Shown here piece by piece: positions 8,291-16,737 of a stretch of 64,000 bases of DNA (position 1 is its first letter; each line of letters begins with the position of its first letter). A program made the translations under genes and the position numbers. Source of the stretch: Vibrio amylolyticus (GTDB lineage Bacteria; Pseudomonadota; Gammaproteobacteria; Enterobacterales; Vibrionaceae); NCBI RefSeq assembly GCF_023145695.1, contig NZ_JAJHVV010000006.1:186001-250000 (forward strand), in the 5' to 3' direction. Under the pieces are notes generated by a model. That model saw nothing but the letters and a program-made list of their open reading frames with translations. It did not search any database and was not told where the DNA came from.

Positions 8291-10881
8291 GGGGCCTCCT
8301 TAGCGTTGAGCGCGTGTTCAAATTCGGCAATTTCCTTACCGTAAAACTGCTCAGCGGTGGCGTTAATGGCTTCCATTAACGGCACGCCTTTATTCATCAG
8401 GGTTTCACAGAACTCAAACTCATGAGGTTCAGTACTTAAACAGGCGCGTGAAAAAGGGTCAGAGAACATGCGGTGATACGAGGTATGCCCACCGGCTTTG
8501 ACGCGAACACAGCTGTAACCGGCGTCACTGGCTCGCGGAAAACTTTTAATGATCCGCTCTTCCACCTCACTGAACGCTTTCGGGTTTTCGGTTAAGAACT
8601 TATCGAAGCCGTCACCTTGTCTCAGTACCATATGGATATCGCTGTTGTCGTAACTCGCCCGGGCTTCCTCATTCGCAAAGAAGTCAATAATGCCTTGTGT
8701 GACGGTGCAAAATGAGCCGCCAAACTTACGGGCCGTGCGATAACCAGTATTGATGAAGCTTCGGGTCTGAGCGTTAGCGCCACTCATTAAACTCCAGGCT
8801 TCTTCAATGATGCACATCTTAGGCGTAGAGCGAGAGCCAGATAGGTACATCTGTTGGTTGATAGAGACAATCAGAGCAAAAATGACCGGACGCAGAACGT
8901 CTTCGTTGAAACCATCCAACTCCAAGGTGGTGATGTCGATGCTTGGGTCGAGCATCGACGGTTTATTAAAGGTGTCGCCGTAAATGCCATGGCTGCAATA
9001 TTTGTTAAGCTGCACGGCAATATCATGGATACGGCGATCGTCGTTGTATTCGTTTGACAGTTCAAACAAGGCGCGTTGAACATCGTCCACCAAGGTTTCG
9101 GTGTGCTTTCGCTCCCAAGCGCGAATGATGGCATCGCCAAGTACCGCCATTTGGTAGCTTTCTAGCTCTTGATAAGGGGAAGCGATAGTGGCAAACAATG
9201 CGGTAATGTTACTGAGTGCTTCTTTGATAGGATCAACCGCTTCATGTTGGCCATCGTCGTTAACAAATTGCAGGGTTTCTTTGGCTTGTTTCGCGCTGTC
9301 GATCACTTTACCAAGGTGAGTGAATGGATTGAGGTAGATGTTACGGTGGTCGAGGTATGAGCCACCGAGCATCAGGGTCAGCTTTTTGTAGCTGGCACCT
9401 TTATCTAAGATCCAACATTTCCCTCCATACGCGTAAACCGACTTGGCCATGCTTTGAACGAAGAAACTCTTCCCTGCGCCCGAGCCGCCTGTTAAGGCAA
9501 TGTTCTTATTGTCACTGCCACAGTTGAACGGGTCAAAGAACGAAATTTGGCCACGCATGGTCGGCAGCAATAATCCCCCAGTCACACGTTTGACATCCAG
9601 CACAATAGGAAAGAAGTTGACGAGGTTTGAGCTTTTCATCGAGCGTACTTTGCCCGCGACACCACAATCTCGCCATAGCCCTTCACTCATCGTAAAGGGC
9701 AGAGCTGTCAGCAGACTTTGTGTTTGCAGCATAATTTGAGGCCGGATATCAAGGCCTGTTGCCGAAAAGGCTTCTTTCGCCGCTTGTACATCACGGCGTT
9801 GTTGCGTCTTGTTGGTGAACAGCGTTAGGTTCAATACCATTGAGCTGATGGTAAACTCTTTGTCGCTGAGTCCTTTTTGCAGTCCTTTTCGCTCTCCCAG
9901 TTCATCTTTGGCCGTTGGCATGATCATGGCCAGCGAGGAGCCGACCGTTTTGGTGAGATCTGAAATCTTGCGGTTATTTTTATGCTCAAAGTTTCCCGTC
10001 ACTTCTTGACGAAAGTTTAAGGTCAGGACGTGAGGACACGTAACATGCCGAGCGATATTGCGGATCGATGCGAAGCACTCGGGGAGCGAGTAGAGCCGAA
10101 AGTCGCTTGGGGTTCTAGCCAGCCCCATGCAGACCGTGCGTGCTCGCGTGTCGACGCCTCCTTGGTTCGTATGACGAGTGGCGATATGGTTGCGACGAAT
10201 AAGCAGCTCAGTATCACTCGACATCACCTGTTGATTGATGGGATCATAACGGTTGTAGGCGCGCTCGGTAGGGCGCGCTTGCATCGCATCAAAATTTAAG
10301 ATGTCGCCAGTAAAGGTAATAAGCCCCTCAGGTGACAACCTTTGAGTTTCAATGCCAAGCTGGCTGAAGGCCGTTTCAATGGTCGCTCGTAAGTCGCATA
10401 GCGATTCATCGTCTTTTGTCGTGGTGGAGACAAAGAAATACGCTTGGTGATCACGGAGATCAAAATGATGGCGTTGTTTGTGGAAAAATCCTTGTGTGGC
10501 GGCAAATTGCGCGTATTGCGCCTCCTTCGCGGCGAGGGTTTCACAAATCCCCCCACGCTTACTCATAAGCGCTTGATTCGCTTCAATGAAATGCGCCACT
10601 TTGTTGTGGCCAAACAGCGACAGTTGGTAATCCCATTTATCCCCTTGAGGCAATTCGCACACCAACGTATTGAGTGAATGAATGAGCTCATCGTTAGCGC
10701 CGCCTAAGACGTTGAGCGTAAACCCAATACCATGGGACGCTCGATTGAGGAAAATCTTGGTGTCATTGTCGAAGGTGCGATAGGGGAGCTCATGATGGAA
10801 GTGATTTTGATGCTTTTTGACGTCTTGATAAAACGCCCCTAACGTGCCCGTTTTGGGCGTTGAAAAAAAATTCATGAACAT
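8287..10881 (-). CDS. traC: TraC, VirB4-family ATPase of the type IV secretion system
   Basis: The start at 10881 is preferred because AAGGA lies eight bases upstream and it falls just after the traV stop; an upstream in-frame ATG would overlap traV. The 864-residue protein has a Walker A motif GGSGAGKS at about residues 465-472 and a Walker B CIIEEAW at about 690, followed by a TQGIIDFF segment of the RecA-like domain. TraC is a cytoplasmic-face ATPase that powers pilus assembly. Length is close to F TraC (875). It overlaps trbI by four bases. Confidence 0.96.
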   Translation of the reverse strand: MFMNFFSTPKTGTLGAFYQDVKKHQNHFHHELPYRTFDNDTKIFLNRASHGIGFTLNVLGGANDELIHSLNTLVCELPQGDKWDYQLSLFGHNKVAHFIEANQALMSKRGGICETLAAKEAQYAQFAATQGFFHKQRHHFDLRDHQAYFFVSTTTKDDESLCDLRATIETAFSQLGIETQRLSPEGLITFTGDILNFDAMQARPTERAYNRYDPINQQVMSSDTELLIRRNHIATRHTNQGGVDTRARTVCMGLARTPSDFRLYSLPECFASIRNIARHVTCPHVLTLNFRQEVTGNFEHKNNRKISDLTKTVGSSLAMIMPTAKDELGERKGLQKGLSDKEFTISSMVLNLTLFTNKTQQRRDVQAAKEAFSATGLDIRPQIMLQTQSLLTALPFTMSEGLWRDCGVAGKVRSMKSSNLVNFFPIVLDVKRVTGGLLLPTMRGQISFFDPFNCGSDNKNIALTGGSGAGKSFFVQSMAKSVYAYGGKCWILDKGASYKKLTLMLGGSYLDHRNIYLNPFTHLGKVIDSAKQAKETLQFVNDDGQHEAVDPIKEALSNITALFATIASPYQELESYQMAVLGDAIIRAWERKHTETLVDDVQRALFELSNEYNDDRRIHDIAVQLNKYCSHGIYGDTFNKPSMLDPSIDITTLELDGFNEDVLRPVIFALIVSINQQMYLSGSRSTPKMCIIEEAWSLMSGANAQTRSFINTGYRTARKFGGSFCTVTQGIIDFFANEEARASYDNSDIHMVLRQGDGFDKFLTENPKAFSEVEERIIKSFPRASDAGYSCVRVKAGGHTSYHRMFSDPFSRACLSTEPHEFEFCETLMNKGVPLMEAINATAEQFYGKEIAEFEHALNAKEAP

Positions 10882-10883
10882 AA

Positions 10884-11276
10884 TCAGTCCTTCCATATGG
10901 CGCGCACTGGGCGACCTGTCCAACGGCTGTCATCAAGAATGATATAGATGTCTGTGGTATCAACGTAATGACCGTTTTTATCAATAAACGGAAAGACGGT
11001 GACCTTTTTCACGACATCGTCCGTTCGGGTTGGCTCACCTTGTCGTGTGCGCCTTGGTAAAGTCATAAAATCCATTGGAACGCGGTCAGCTTGCGCAGCG
11101 GACGTTTGGTTTTCTGAGGTGGCGTAGAGATCGATATGTCGACGGACTTCGTCCATGCTGGTGCAGCCTTGTACGCCGCCGACTTTGGTGCAGCTGTAAT
11201 CTTCGCCAAGACCTGCTGCGCAGCCTGTTAAGAGCAGCGCAGCAAAGAGCATTGATGAGAGTTTTAACATACTCAT
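10884..11276 (-). CDS. traV: TraV, outer-membrane lipoprotein of the secretion core complex
   Basis: A 130-residue protein with a lipoprotein signal (lipobox LLTGC, acylated Cys at residue 19), followed by an EDYSCTKVGGVQGCTSMDEV block characteristic of TraV. TraV is the VirB7-like anchor joining TraK (VirB9-like) and TraB (VirB10-like) in the outer-membrane core of F-type systems. The C-terminus (DIYIILDDSRWTGRPV) is conserved. It is placed between traB and traC as in F, though traP, trbD and trbG of F are missing here. Confidence 0.93.
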   Translation of the reverse strand: MSMLKLSSMLFAALLLTGCAAGLGEDYSCTKVGGVQGCTSMDEVRRHIDLYATSENQTSAAQADRVPMDFMTLPRRTRQGEPTRTDDVVKKVTVFPFIDKNGHYVDTTDIYIILDDSRWTGRPVRAIWKD

Positions 11277-11282
11277 ATTCCT

Positions 11283-12764
11283 TTATTTGCGGCCAAATGG
11301 AGTTGGGGAAACGTCAATGCCTTGTGTAGACAACTCTTTCGCCAATGGATTAAGAGGGGTGTTGGTGATCACATCGAGGAGTTGATTCGATTGACTCGAC
11401 ATGCTTTGCTCTGCCAATTGCTGGCGTTCGTACTCTTCAGCCATGAGTGGATCCAGTGGGAAGCCCTCTAAGAAGACAATATTGACAACCGCGCCTGGGT
11501 TGATTTCTACGATGGGGTGGTAGAGCTCAGCAAGGCCAATGTAGTAATCGGAGAGTTTTTCTCCCACACTTGAGGTTGCATTGCCCAGCAAGTTCAACGC
11601 GGCATCTTGGCTGTTGATGCTTGAGGTTGTGCCTAATGCTGAGGTGGAGGTGGTTTGTGAGAGCGCTTGACCTGTCTCGCCGATGCCAGTCAAAATGCCG
11701 GAAATCCCTGCCATTTGAACAATCTCACCATTTTTTAGAATGGTGGTGCCACGTATGCCATTGCGCCCGAAGTTGAACGCCGTTCCTTTGATGGCGACGT
11801 CTAAGATACGCCCTTCGTCTTGGATGCAGCTCATGCGGTTAGTGCGGACAATACCTCGACTTGACGATATCTCACCATAGGATGAGCCTGTAATGGTACA
11901 GCTGTTGAGCTTGGATTGTTCACCATTGGGTAAGATACCCTCGTGGATGGTTTGAAAGACGACGGGGGTGGTATCGCCTTGGCCAAGCACGCCAGCATTG
12001 GTGTCAGCACCTCCTGTCACCACTGCAGTGACAAAGGTGCCCGTTGGCACATAGTTCTCAGTGGTGCGGTGATAGGTGTTCTCATCGCTTTCCCAAAAGA
12101 AATCAAAGCTATCAAACTCATTACGATTGAAAGGGGTTTGCTCTGAGGGCGGATAGTGCATCTGCGCCATATCCGGGTTGTCGTTAGAGGAGGCAACGGG
12201 TCTCGGCGGAAGCTTGTGCTGCCCAAATGTTTCTGAACGGTTAATGGCTCCTTGAGTATGGACGCTACGGTATGGCTCGGTATTGACGACCTCCGACGTG
12301 CCTTGTTCGAGTTCATCAATACGGGCTTGAAGCTGCGCGTCTTTACGTCGAAACTCGTCACGTACTTGCTCCTCAACTAAGCGAGCGGTCTTCTCTTTTG
12401 CTTGCTCGATTTTACGTTGCGTCTCTTCTTGATGAGTGCGCACCGAGTGGGTCAAGTCGGCGAGTTGCTTTTCTAGGCCAGACAGCGTGTTTTGTTGTAG
12501 GGTGAGCGCCGATTGGTTGTCTTTTTCGACAAAACCTTGATCAATGATGGCACCAAATTCGACAGGCTCTTGAGGGCTTTCTTCTTGTGATGGCGCAGGC
12601 GGTCTGGTGTATTGATACAGTCCTAATGCGGCAAGGAGCAGGGCAGAGACGGCGATAATGGTGACGGTGTTGTTTCTTGATGCGGTGCGTTGATTAATCT
12701 CGCCACCTTGCTCAAAGTCACCATCCGTGTCACTAAAAAGGCGTTTTCTCCAGTTATCGAGCAT
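11283..12764 (-). CDS. traB: TraB, VirB10-like core channel protein
   Basis: A 493-residue bitopic protein. It has a cytoplasmic N-terminus, one membrane segment at about residues 33-50, a coiled coil at about residues 85-150 (KIEQAKEKTARLVEEQV), then the TraB/VirB10 beta-barrel domain. Conserved blocks include the YVPTGTFVTAVVTGGADT strand and the LNSCTITGSSYGEISSSRGIVRTNRMSC segment. TraB spans the periplasm and joins the inner-membrane ATPases to the outer-membrane complex. Its start overlaps the traK end by 11 bases. Length matches F TraB (475). Confidence 0.95.
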   Translation of the reverse strand: MLDNWRKRLFSDTDGDFEQGGEINQRTASRNNTVTIIAVSALLLAALGLYQYTRPPAPSQEESPQEPVEFGAIIDQGFVEKDNQSALTLQQNTLSGLEKQLADLTHSVRTHQEETQRKIEQAKEKTARLVEEQVRDEFRRKDAQLQARIDELEQGTSEVVNTEPYRSVHTQGAINRSETFGQHKLPPRPVASSNDNPDMAQMHYPPSEQTPFNRNEFDSFDFFWESDENTYHRTTENYVPTGTFVTAVVTGGADTNAGVLGQGDTTPVVFQTIHEGILPNGEQSKLNSCTITGSSYGEISSSRGIVRTNRMSCIQDEGRILDVAIKGTAFNFGRNGIRGTTILKNGEIVQMAGISGILTGIGETGQALSQTTSTSALGTTSSINSQDAALNLLGNATSSVGEKLSDYYIGLAELYHPIVEINPGAVVNIVFLEGFPLDPLMAEEYERQQLAEQSMSSQSNQLLDVITNTPLNPLAKELSTQGIDVSPTPFGRK

Positions 12765-13497
12765 GATTCACTCCTCCCCCCGTCACCACATACAGGTGCG
12801 TGGTTTGATTTGGGCCGAGCTCAAATGTATCCAGCGCCGCACTTCGAGCGGCATAACTGTAGAACTGTGCGGTTGTGAGCGTGACGGTGTCACTCGAATT
12901 GTTTTTGACTTCGTAAATGATGCCTGAGTGATCCCTGCCAACGAACACGGTTTGCGGAGTGACGGGCAGTAAGGAGTCCTTTTTTGGCAAGGTGTTAGGG
13001 TCTACCGGATGAAGGCTAAATCCTGAAATTGGTGTGCCATTTTCTTTCCATGTCATCATGGCTTTGGTGAAGTTAGCGATGGCCGAAGGGTAATCAAAGC
13101 CGCGCTCAAACACGGAAGGCTGAGATAGATGGCGGTCGGTGGGTGTAAACGCAGTGACGATGCCTGGTGTTGCTTTTGGGGTAATGAAGAGCGCGAAAAG
13201 ACGCCCTTTTTGAGTGAGGACATGGGCGGTAAAGGGGAGCGCGACATTCAGCTTTAAGGACACCGAGCCCGTTTTATCTTTTTGGATACCGTTAGTGGTA
13301 CAAAAACCGTGAGGGCAGGTGATGTTAAGGATTTTATCCTCTTCGACCACGAGGCGGTTGATGTTCACAGACGATAAACTCACGGGAATGGTGTCGCCGT
13401 CAGCAAAGGGAAACGTGGCTTTTTGGACATTACTTGCTAACACGAAAGGGCTAAGCGTGGCGATAAACACGGTCATCAGCCATGATAATGGTTTCAT
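12754..13497 (-). CDS. traK: TraK, VirB9-like outer-membrane core protein
   Basis: A 247-residue exported protein (signal peptide about residues 1-21, ending SPFVLA-SN). The N-terminal half (FPFADGDTIPVSLSSVNINRLVVEEDKI) is the TraK family block, and the beta-rich C-terminal half ends in an outer-membrane-complex domain. TraK is the secretin/VirB9-like component that binds TraV and TraB. Length matches F TraK (242). It overlaps the traE stop by four bases. Confidence 0.93.
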   Translation of the reverse strand: MKPLSWLMTVFIATLSPFVLASNVQKATFPFADGDTIPVSLSSVNINRLVVEEDKILNITCPHGFCTTNGIQKDKTGSVSLKLNVALPFTAHVLTQKGRLFALFITPKATPGIVTAFTPTDRHLSQPSVFERGFDYPSAIANFTKAMMTWKENGTPISGFSLHPVDPNTLPKKDSLLPVTPQTVFVGRDHSGIIYEVKNNSSDTVTLTTAQFYSYAARSAALDTFELGPNQTTHLYVVTGGGVNHAR

Positions 13498-14063
13498 TCT
13501 TTTTCTCCTTGTTTCTGGATGCCAATGAGTTCAATCACACCGTTGCTGTAATCCATTTGAACGGTATAGGTCACAAGCTCTGATGGCAGTGTGCGGTCGC
13601 CGACGGTCTTTGTCAGGTGGCCTGTCTGTTTGAACTGCCTATTTTCAATCGAAATTTCGGTTCGCCCAGGCAGGGCGTCAAAGCGACTGGTCGTGTTGTA
13701 CTTTTTAAGATGCTCGGCATCTTGGATTAATACCGGTTGAATGGCTGACCAGTTTTCTGCTGGAACGTACTCAAGCAAAAGGCCGTATTGTCTAACGACA
13801 TTCGCAGGGGTCACGTTGAGTTTGAGTTTTAAAAAATATTCGCCCATAAGCTGAAGGTAAGGCGCATCAATGGCCGTATCTGAAATCGTAAACGCTTGTG
13901 AAATCTTTGGGGGAACGAGAGTGCGACTCTTTTCTGATGAAGTTTTTGCCAAGCTTAGACCTAAGGCCACGTTCACGAGCATCGATGTCGCAAACCCAAA
14001 GACGAGAAGAAAGTTCAGTAACTTACTCAGTGCAAGTAAGTTACCTTGGTGTTGGTTATCCAT
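13494..14063 (-). CDS. traE: TraE, VirB5/VirB8-like pilus assembly protein
   Basis: A 189-residue protein with an N-terminal membrane segment (about residues 13-34, LLNFLLVFGFATSMLVNVALGL) and a periplasmic domain bearing TraE features: the AFTISDTAIDAPYLQLMGEYFLKLKLNVTP region and a C-terminal GIQKQGE end. F TraE (188 residues) is an inner-membrane protein essential for pilus assembly and is VirB8-like in fold. It is preceded 12 bases upstream by traL. Confidence 0.94.
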   Translation of the reverse strand: MDNQHQGNLLALSKLLNFLLVFGFATSMLVNVALGLSLAKTSSEKSRTLVPPKISQAFTISDTAIDAPYLQLMGEYFLKLKLNVTPANVVRQYGLLLEYVPAENWSAIQPVLIQDAEHLKKYNTTSRFDALPGRTEISIENRQFKQTGHLTKTVGDRTLPSELVTYTVQMDYSNGVIELIGIQKQGEKE

Positions 14064-14075
14064 AATGTGTCCCTC

Positions 14076-14378
14076 TTAAGAGAGCCAGTAACGCTTTTGC
14101 GCCGCGGGAGTGTGTTTGAAGACACTGTGATTGAGTGAGCTGTTCCCCCACCAGTAGAGGGTTAAGGCGATGATGTTTTCACCGTACTGAACTTTGATAT
14201 AGCGAAGTCCCATAAACCAGGTGGCCGCAAGGATAAGGCCTATCAAGTATTTACCGGCTAAGAAGAAGAGCACAAAGAGAAGAAACCCTGGCAAGACTTC
14301 GTCTCGGGGTAAGCCTGATATGCGCTTGCTTTTATTGAGGTGTTTGGGGATAGCAAAAAAGAGCGGTTGGTTATCCAT
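14076..14378 (-). CDS. traL: TraL, inner-membrane VirB3-like pilus assembly protein
   Basis: A 100-residue protein with a hydrophobic centre (about residues 28-58, GFLLFVLFFLAGKYLIGLILAA). The short flanks match TraL: IPKHLNKSKRISGLPRDEVLPG at the N-terminus, and YGENIIALTLYWWG further on. TraL is the VirB3-like inner-membrane subunit. It follows the pilin gene by 17 bases, as in F. Confidence 0.93.
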   Translation of the reverse strand: MDNQPLFFAIPKHLNKSKRISGLPRDEVLPGFLLFVLFFLAGKYLIGLILAATWFMGLRYIKVQYGENIIALTLYWWGNSSLNHSVFKHTPAAQKRYWLS

Positions 14379-14395
14379 ACATCACCTTCCGAGTC

Positions 14396-14692
14396 TTAAG
14401 CTAAGCCGACAAGCGGTTTAATGACTTCCCAGAAAATCATACCGCCAGCAAACCCCCCAATGGCGGCGAACCAGTTTCGTGTCATAAATCCGGTTGCTGC
14501 GGCGCCTAGTGCACCTGCGGTTAGTAAGGCCATTTCAGCCGCTGAATCGTCACCTGCGGTTGATTTGATGGTGGCTTTACCACCTGCAAACAAGTCTGCG
14601 GTGAATGATGGTGCAGCGAAGCAGAGCAGTAAAAAGGTGGCTAGCAATAGAAAAAGAACGTGGTGGGGATGTTTTTTATTAATAAGAGGCAT
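14396..14692 (-). CDS. traA: TraA, F-type pilin precursor
   Basis: A 98-residue prepilin. A long leader (about residues 1-31, ending PSFTA) precedes a mature sequence of about 67 residues with two hydrophobic helices (MALLTAGALGAAATGFM and IGGFAGGMIFWEVIKPLVGLA) separated by a short basic turn (TRNW). The DLFAGGKATIKSTAGDDSA start of the mature part closely parallels the DLMASGNTTVKATFGKDSS region of F pilin. It is the first structural gene of the operon. A probable terminator ends only about 25 bases upstream, so its transcription must come from read-through. Confidence 0.93.
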   Translation of the reverse strand: MPLINKKHPHHVLFLLLATFLLLCFAAPSFTADLFAGGKATIKSTAGDDSAAEMALLTAGALGAAATGFMTRNWFAAIGGFAGGMIFWEVIKPLVGLA

Positions 14693-14717
14693 AAATGGCT
14701 TCCTTATTTGAGTTGAA

Positions 14718-14752
14718 ATAAAAAAAGACTCAACGCTGGATGACGTAGAGCC
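14718..14752 (-). terminator. Probable intrinsic terminator just upstream of traA
   Basis: On the minus strand a nine-pair stem (GGCTCTACG with CGTTGAGTC, one mismatch and one G-U pair, eight-base loop) is followed by seven or more U. It lies between the upstream 125-residue gene and traA. Confidence 0.65.
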
Positions 14753-14777
14753 TTTTCGGGATTAAAAAGTGATGAGA

Positions 14778-15155
14778 TTACGCCGCTAAATGATCGCGTA
14801 CCCATTTAAGACCTCGGTTGCGACTGATGTGCAGTTTCCAATTCGACGTATTTAAGGGCTGTCTCTTTTTGAGTTTTTTACAATAGGTTTTGCGCTGCTT
14901 GGCATCCATAACCGCCGTATTGACGAGATGGGGTTTATAAGGCTTGTGGGTGTATGTTTGTTCTTTTACAAGAATGCAGTGGGGGAGAACGACTGGGAAA
15001 TGAATAGGCTCAGGGCTATCAACCAGCGCGGCAAAGGTTAATCGATTATCAATGCGTCCAATAGGTTTGGCCGCAATGAAAGTGCCTTGTTGGTCAAGCG
15101 TTTTGCCAATCAGTTCCATGGGATCGTCCTTGTAATATCCGTAGACGATGATCAT
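14778..15155 (-). CDS. Unknown protein preceding the tra operon
   Basis: I choose the ATG at 15155 because AAGGAG lies six bases upstream; the longer reading would start inside the inverted repeat. The 125-residue product is soluble and basic toward its C-terminus (KQRKTYCKKLKKRQP, then NWKLHISRNRGLKWVRDHL). I do not recognise the family. Its location directly upstream of the pilin gene, transcribed in the same direction and separated from it by a terminator, makes a role in controlling transfer gene expression plausible, but that is inference only. The basic C-terminal third could bind nucleic acid. Confidence 0.6.
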   Translation of the reverse strand: MIIVYGYYKDDPMELIGKTLDQQGTFIAAKPIGRIDNRLTFAALVDSPEPIHFPVVLPHCILVKEQTYTHKPYKPHLVNTAVMDAKQRKTYCKKLKKRQPLNTSNWKLHISRNRGLKWVRDHLAA

Positions 15156-15613
15156 AGGCACTCCTTGTAGTAGGACATTGTTGTGTAGACTGTAAAATCC
15201 ACACAACAATGGAGCCCCTTACAGAGCTCGTGCTACAAACTGGCTTGTGAGTTTGTGTAGTCAAACTCAATCCCTTTAGTTAAGGGTTTAGGTAATACTC
15301 CCAATTAGTTCCAACGAACCGAGAGATGATGCTTGCATACATACTCAGAACATTGGCATTGGTCTGCGCCTACCTAACTGGCGCCTGAATTTGGTTAGGT
15401 TATTTAAGCTGTCCTGCGCCCATCGGTGGCGCTTTCAGCAGTAAGAGCAGCCAACTCTCACGATGTTGCGATGCGCGTCTCTTTAAGATGTAGGGTACTG
15501 ATCTTTAAAACACTGCTATGTCAACGCAATCAGTATCGCTGAAATGTGCTCATGCAACAATGTGCGAATACATCGTAAACGCACAATTGGACACAAACGT
15601 TTATTAGATATGT
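15156..15613. promoter_or_regulatory. Leader/control region upstream of the tra-linked operon
   Basis: About 460 bases with no credible gene between the unknown tra-linked gene and the membrane-protein genes. It is dense in inverted repeats. These include the 11-bp repeat listed separately, GAGTTT/AAACTC around 15250-15268, and CCCTT/AAGGG around 15272-15286. TTGTGTAG occurs at 15181 and again at 15253. It most likely contains the promoter driving the leftward operon; an origin of transfer cannot be excluded but no relaxase gene is nearby. Confidence 0.5.
15176..15211. repeat. Perfect 11-bp inverted repeat in the leader
   Basis: CATTGTTGTGT at 15176-15186 and its exact complement ACACAACAATG at 15201-15211, with a 14-base spacer. 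It ends 20 bases before the start codon at 15155. It could be an operator or an RNA hairpin affecting the ribosome-binding site. Confidence 0.85.
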
Positions 15614-16009
15614 TTACTCTTTACTAGCTGGTTGATTCAAACCAGGGAAGCTACCAGCGAGCTGCTCTTCAAGTTTATTTACTTTTTTACTGGCTTCAGA
15701 AGGTGACAAACCTTGATCTCTCATTTCCCTATGGATAGAAATCAACCTCCGTCGGTAATCCCAATGCCACTCAGAACGTTGTTCCCATTTAAAAGTTTTT
15801 TGAAGCAAAATTATAAATGCAGGAATTGAAGCAACTGCAGCAATAACAGGTGAGTTGTCATACCCGAAAACCTGTGAAAAACCAGCAAAAGAGCTTGCTA
15901 TAACGGTAATAAGAACAAGTACATGGTTGAGGATGAAATCAAATCTAGAATAATTCCTCCTATTTTTTATTTCGCTCTTTATTTCTAGCAAAATCTTAGA
16001 ATCGTCCAT
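15614..16009 (-). CDS. Small two-helix membrane protein resembling SLATT-domain effectors
   Basis: A 131-residue protein with a charged N-terminus and two membrane helices (about residues 25-45 and 53-71). After them comes a WEQRSEWHWDYRRRLISIHREM helix, and the C-terminus is soluble. Two adjacent helices followed directly by a Trp/Arg-rich amphipathic helix is the layout of SLATT domains, which in other bacteria are predicted pore-forming effectors of nucleotide-signal defence systems. No sensor or cyclase gene is adjacent, so any such role is inference. It is followed upstream by another membrane protein gene on the same strand, about 140 bases away. Confidence 0.55.
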   Translation of the reverse strand: MDDSKILLEIKSEIKNRRNYSRFDFILNHVLVLITVIASSFAGFSQVFGYDNSPVIAAVASIPAFIILLQKTFKWEQRSEWHWDYRRRLISIHREMRDQGLSPSEASKKVNKLEEQLAGSFPGLNQPASKE

Positions 16010-16152
16010 TACAAAATCTCCATATTCTGCTTAACTTTATATATACCTAGCGCCCTATTAAGGTATGAGCAACGCAATACCAATGATCCCGCATACGACC
16101 TTAAACACTAAAACCAACACATAGTAAACATGCCATGCGTTACGAATCACTC

Positions 16153-16737
16153 TTAAACAGTTTGGTAACTTGACTCCATCACCTTAACTTCAGAAACTTT
16201 TTGCTGAAGCTTTGCAAAAGCTTTTCCTAACTCTCTTGTATTTAAGTCTATTTGTTCGCACAGATTTCTTGAGCCTTTATACTCTCCATCTCTCAATCCT
16301 AAGTAGGCTTTAATTGCGAGTACATGAGCTTCCCGGAAGTCAGACAGTTCACTCTCTATTTCTGGAAAGAAATTTGGAACATATACATTGATATTGAACA
16401 TTGGCTTTGCAATATCTGTAAGTAGGTTAAATTGTTTATGAAGATAGTCTTTTGCCTCTAACTCATCCGGCTCATTTTGACGGCTAACCCAGGCAAAGTC
16501 TCTTTGGTTCATAGAAGTTTGGTTAACTAATGAAACTAATTCAGAAAGCTCTGACACTACTTTTTCGTACACCGAAACTTTATATTGATATTTTTCAAAC
16601 TTGAGCTTTTCGTAAAACTCTTTTTTAATTCGATAGTTCGCTAGAGCTTGCACGAGAGCAGTTGATATTAAGGCTATGACAGCCGTTGTCAAAGCTACAT
16701 GCTCTGGACTTATCTTGCTCAAAATACTTTCTTCCAC
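16153..16737 (-). CDS. Unknown single-helix membrane protein with helical cytoplasmic domain
   Basis: A 194-residue protein: an N-terminal membrane segment at about residues 14-32 (VALTTAVIALISTALVQALA), then a long helical region of charged heptad-like sequence (KKEFYEKLKFEKYQYKVSVYEKV). Another helical stretch (RELGKAFAKLQQKVSEVKVM) sits near the end. I do not recognise a named family; the layout recalls small membrane proteins found as cargo on mobile elements. It is codirectional with the SLATT-like gene, possibly sharing a promoter. AT content is higher than in the tra genes. Confidence 0.55.
   Translation of the reverse strand: MEESILSKISPEHVALTTAVIALISTALVQALANYRIKKEFYEKLKFEKYQYKVSVYEKVVSELSELVSLVNQTSMNQRDFAWVSRQNEPDELEAKDYLHKQFNLLTDIAKPMFNINVYVPNFFPEIESELSDFREAHVLAIKAYLGLRDGEYKGSRNLCEQIDLNTRELGKAFAKLQQKVSEVKVMESSYQTV

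Noticed and set aside
15156..15613. Possible origin of transfer
   Set aside because: Inverted repeats are present, but no relaxase, TraY/TraM-like gene or nic-like site could be identified.
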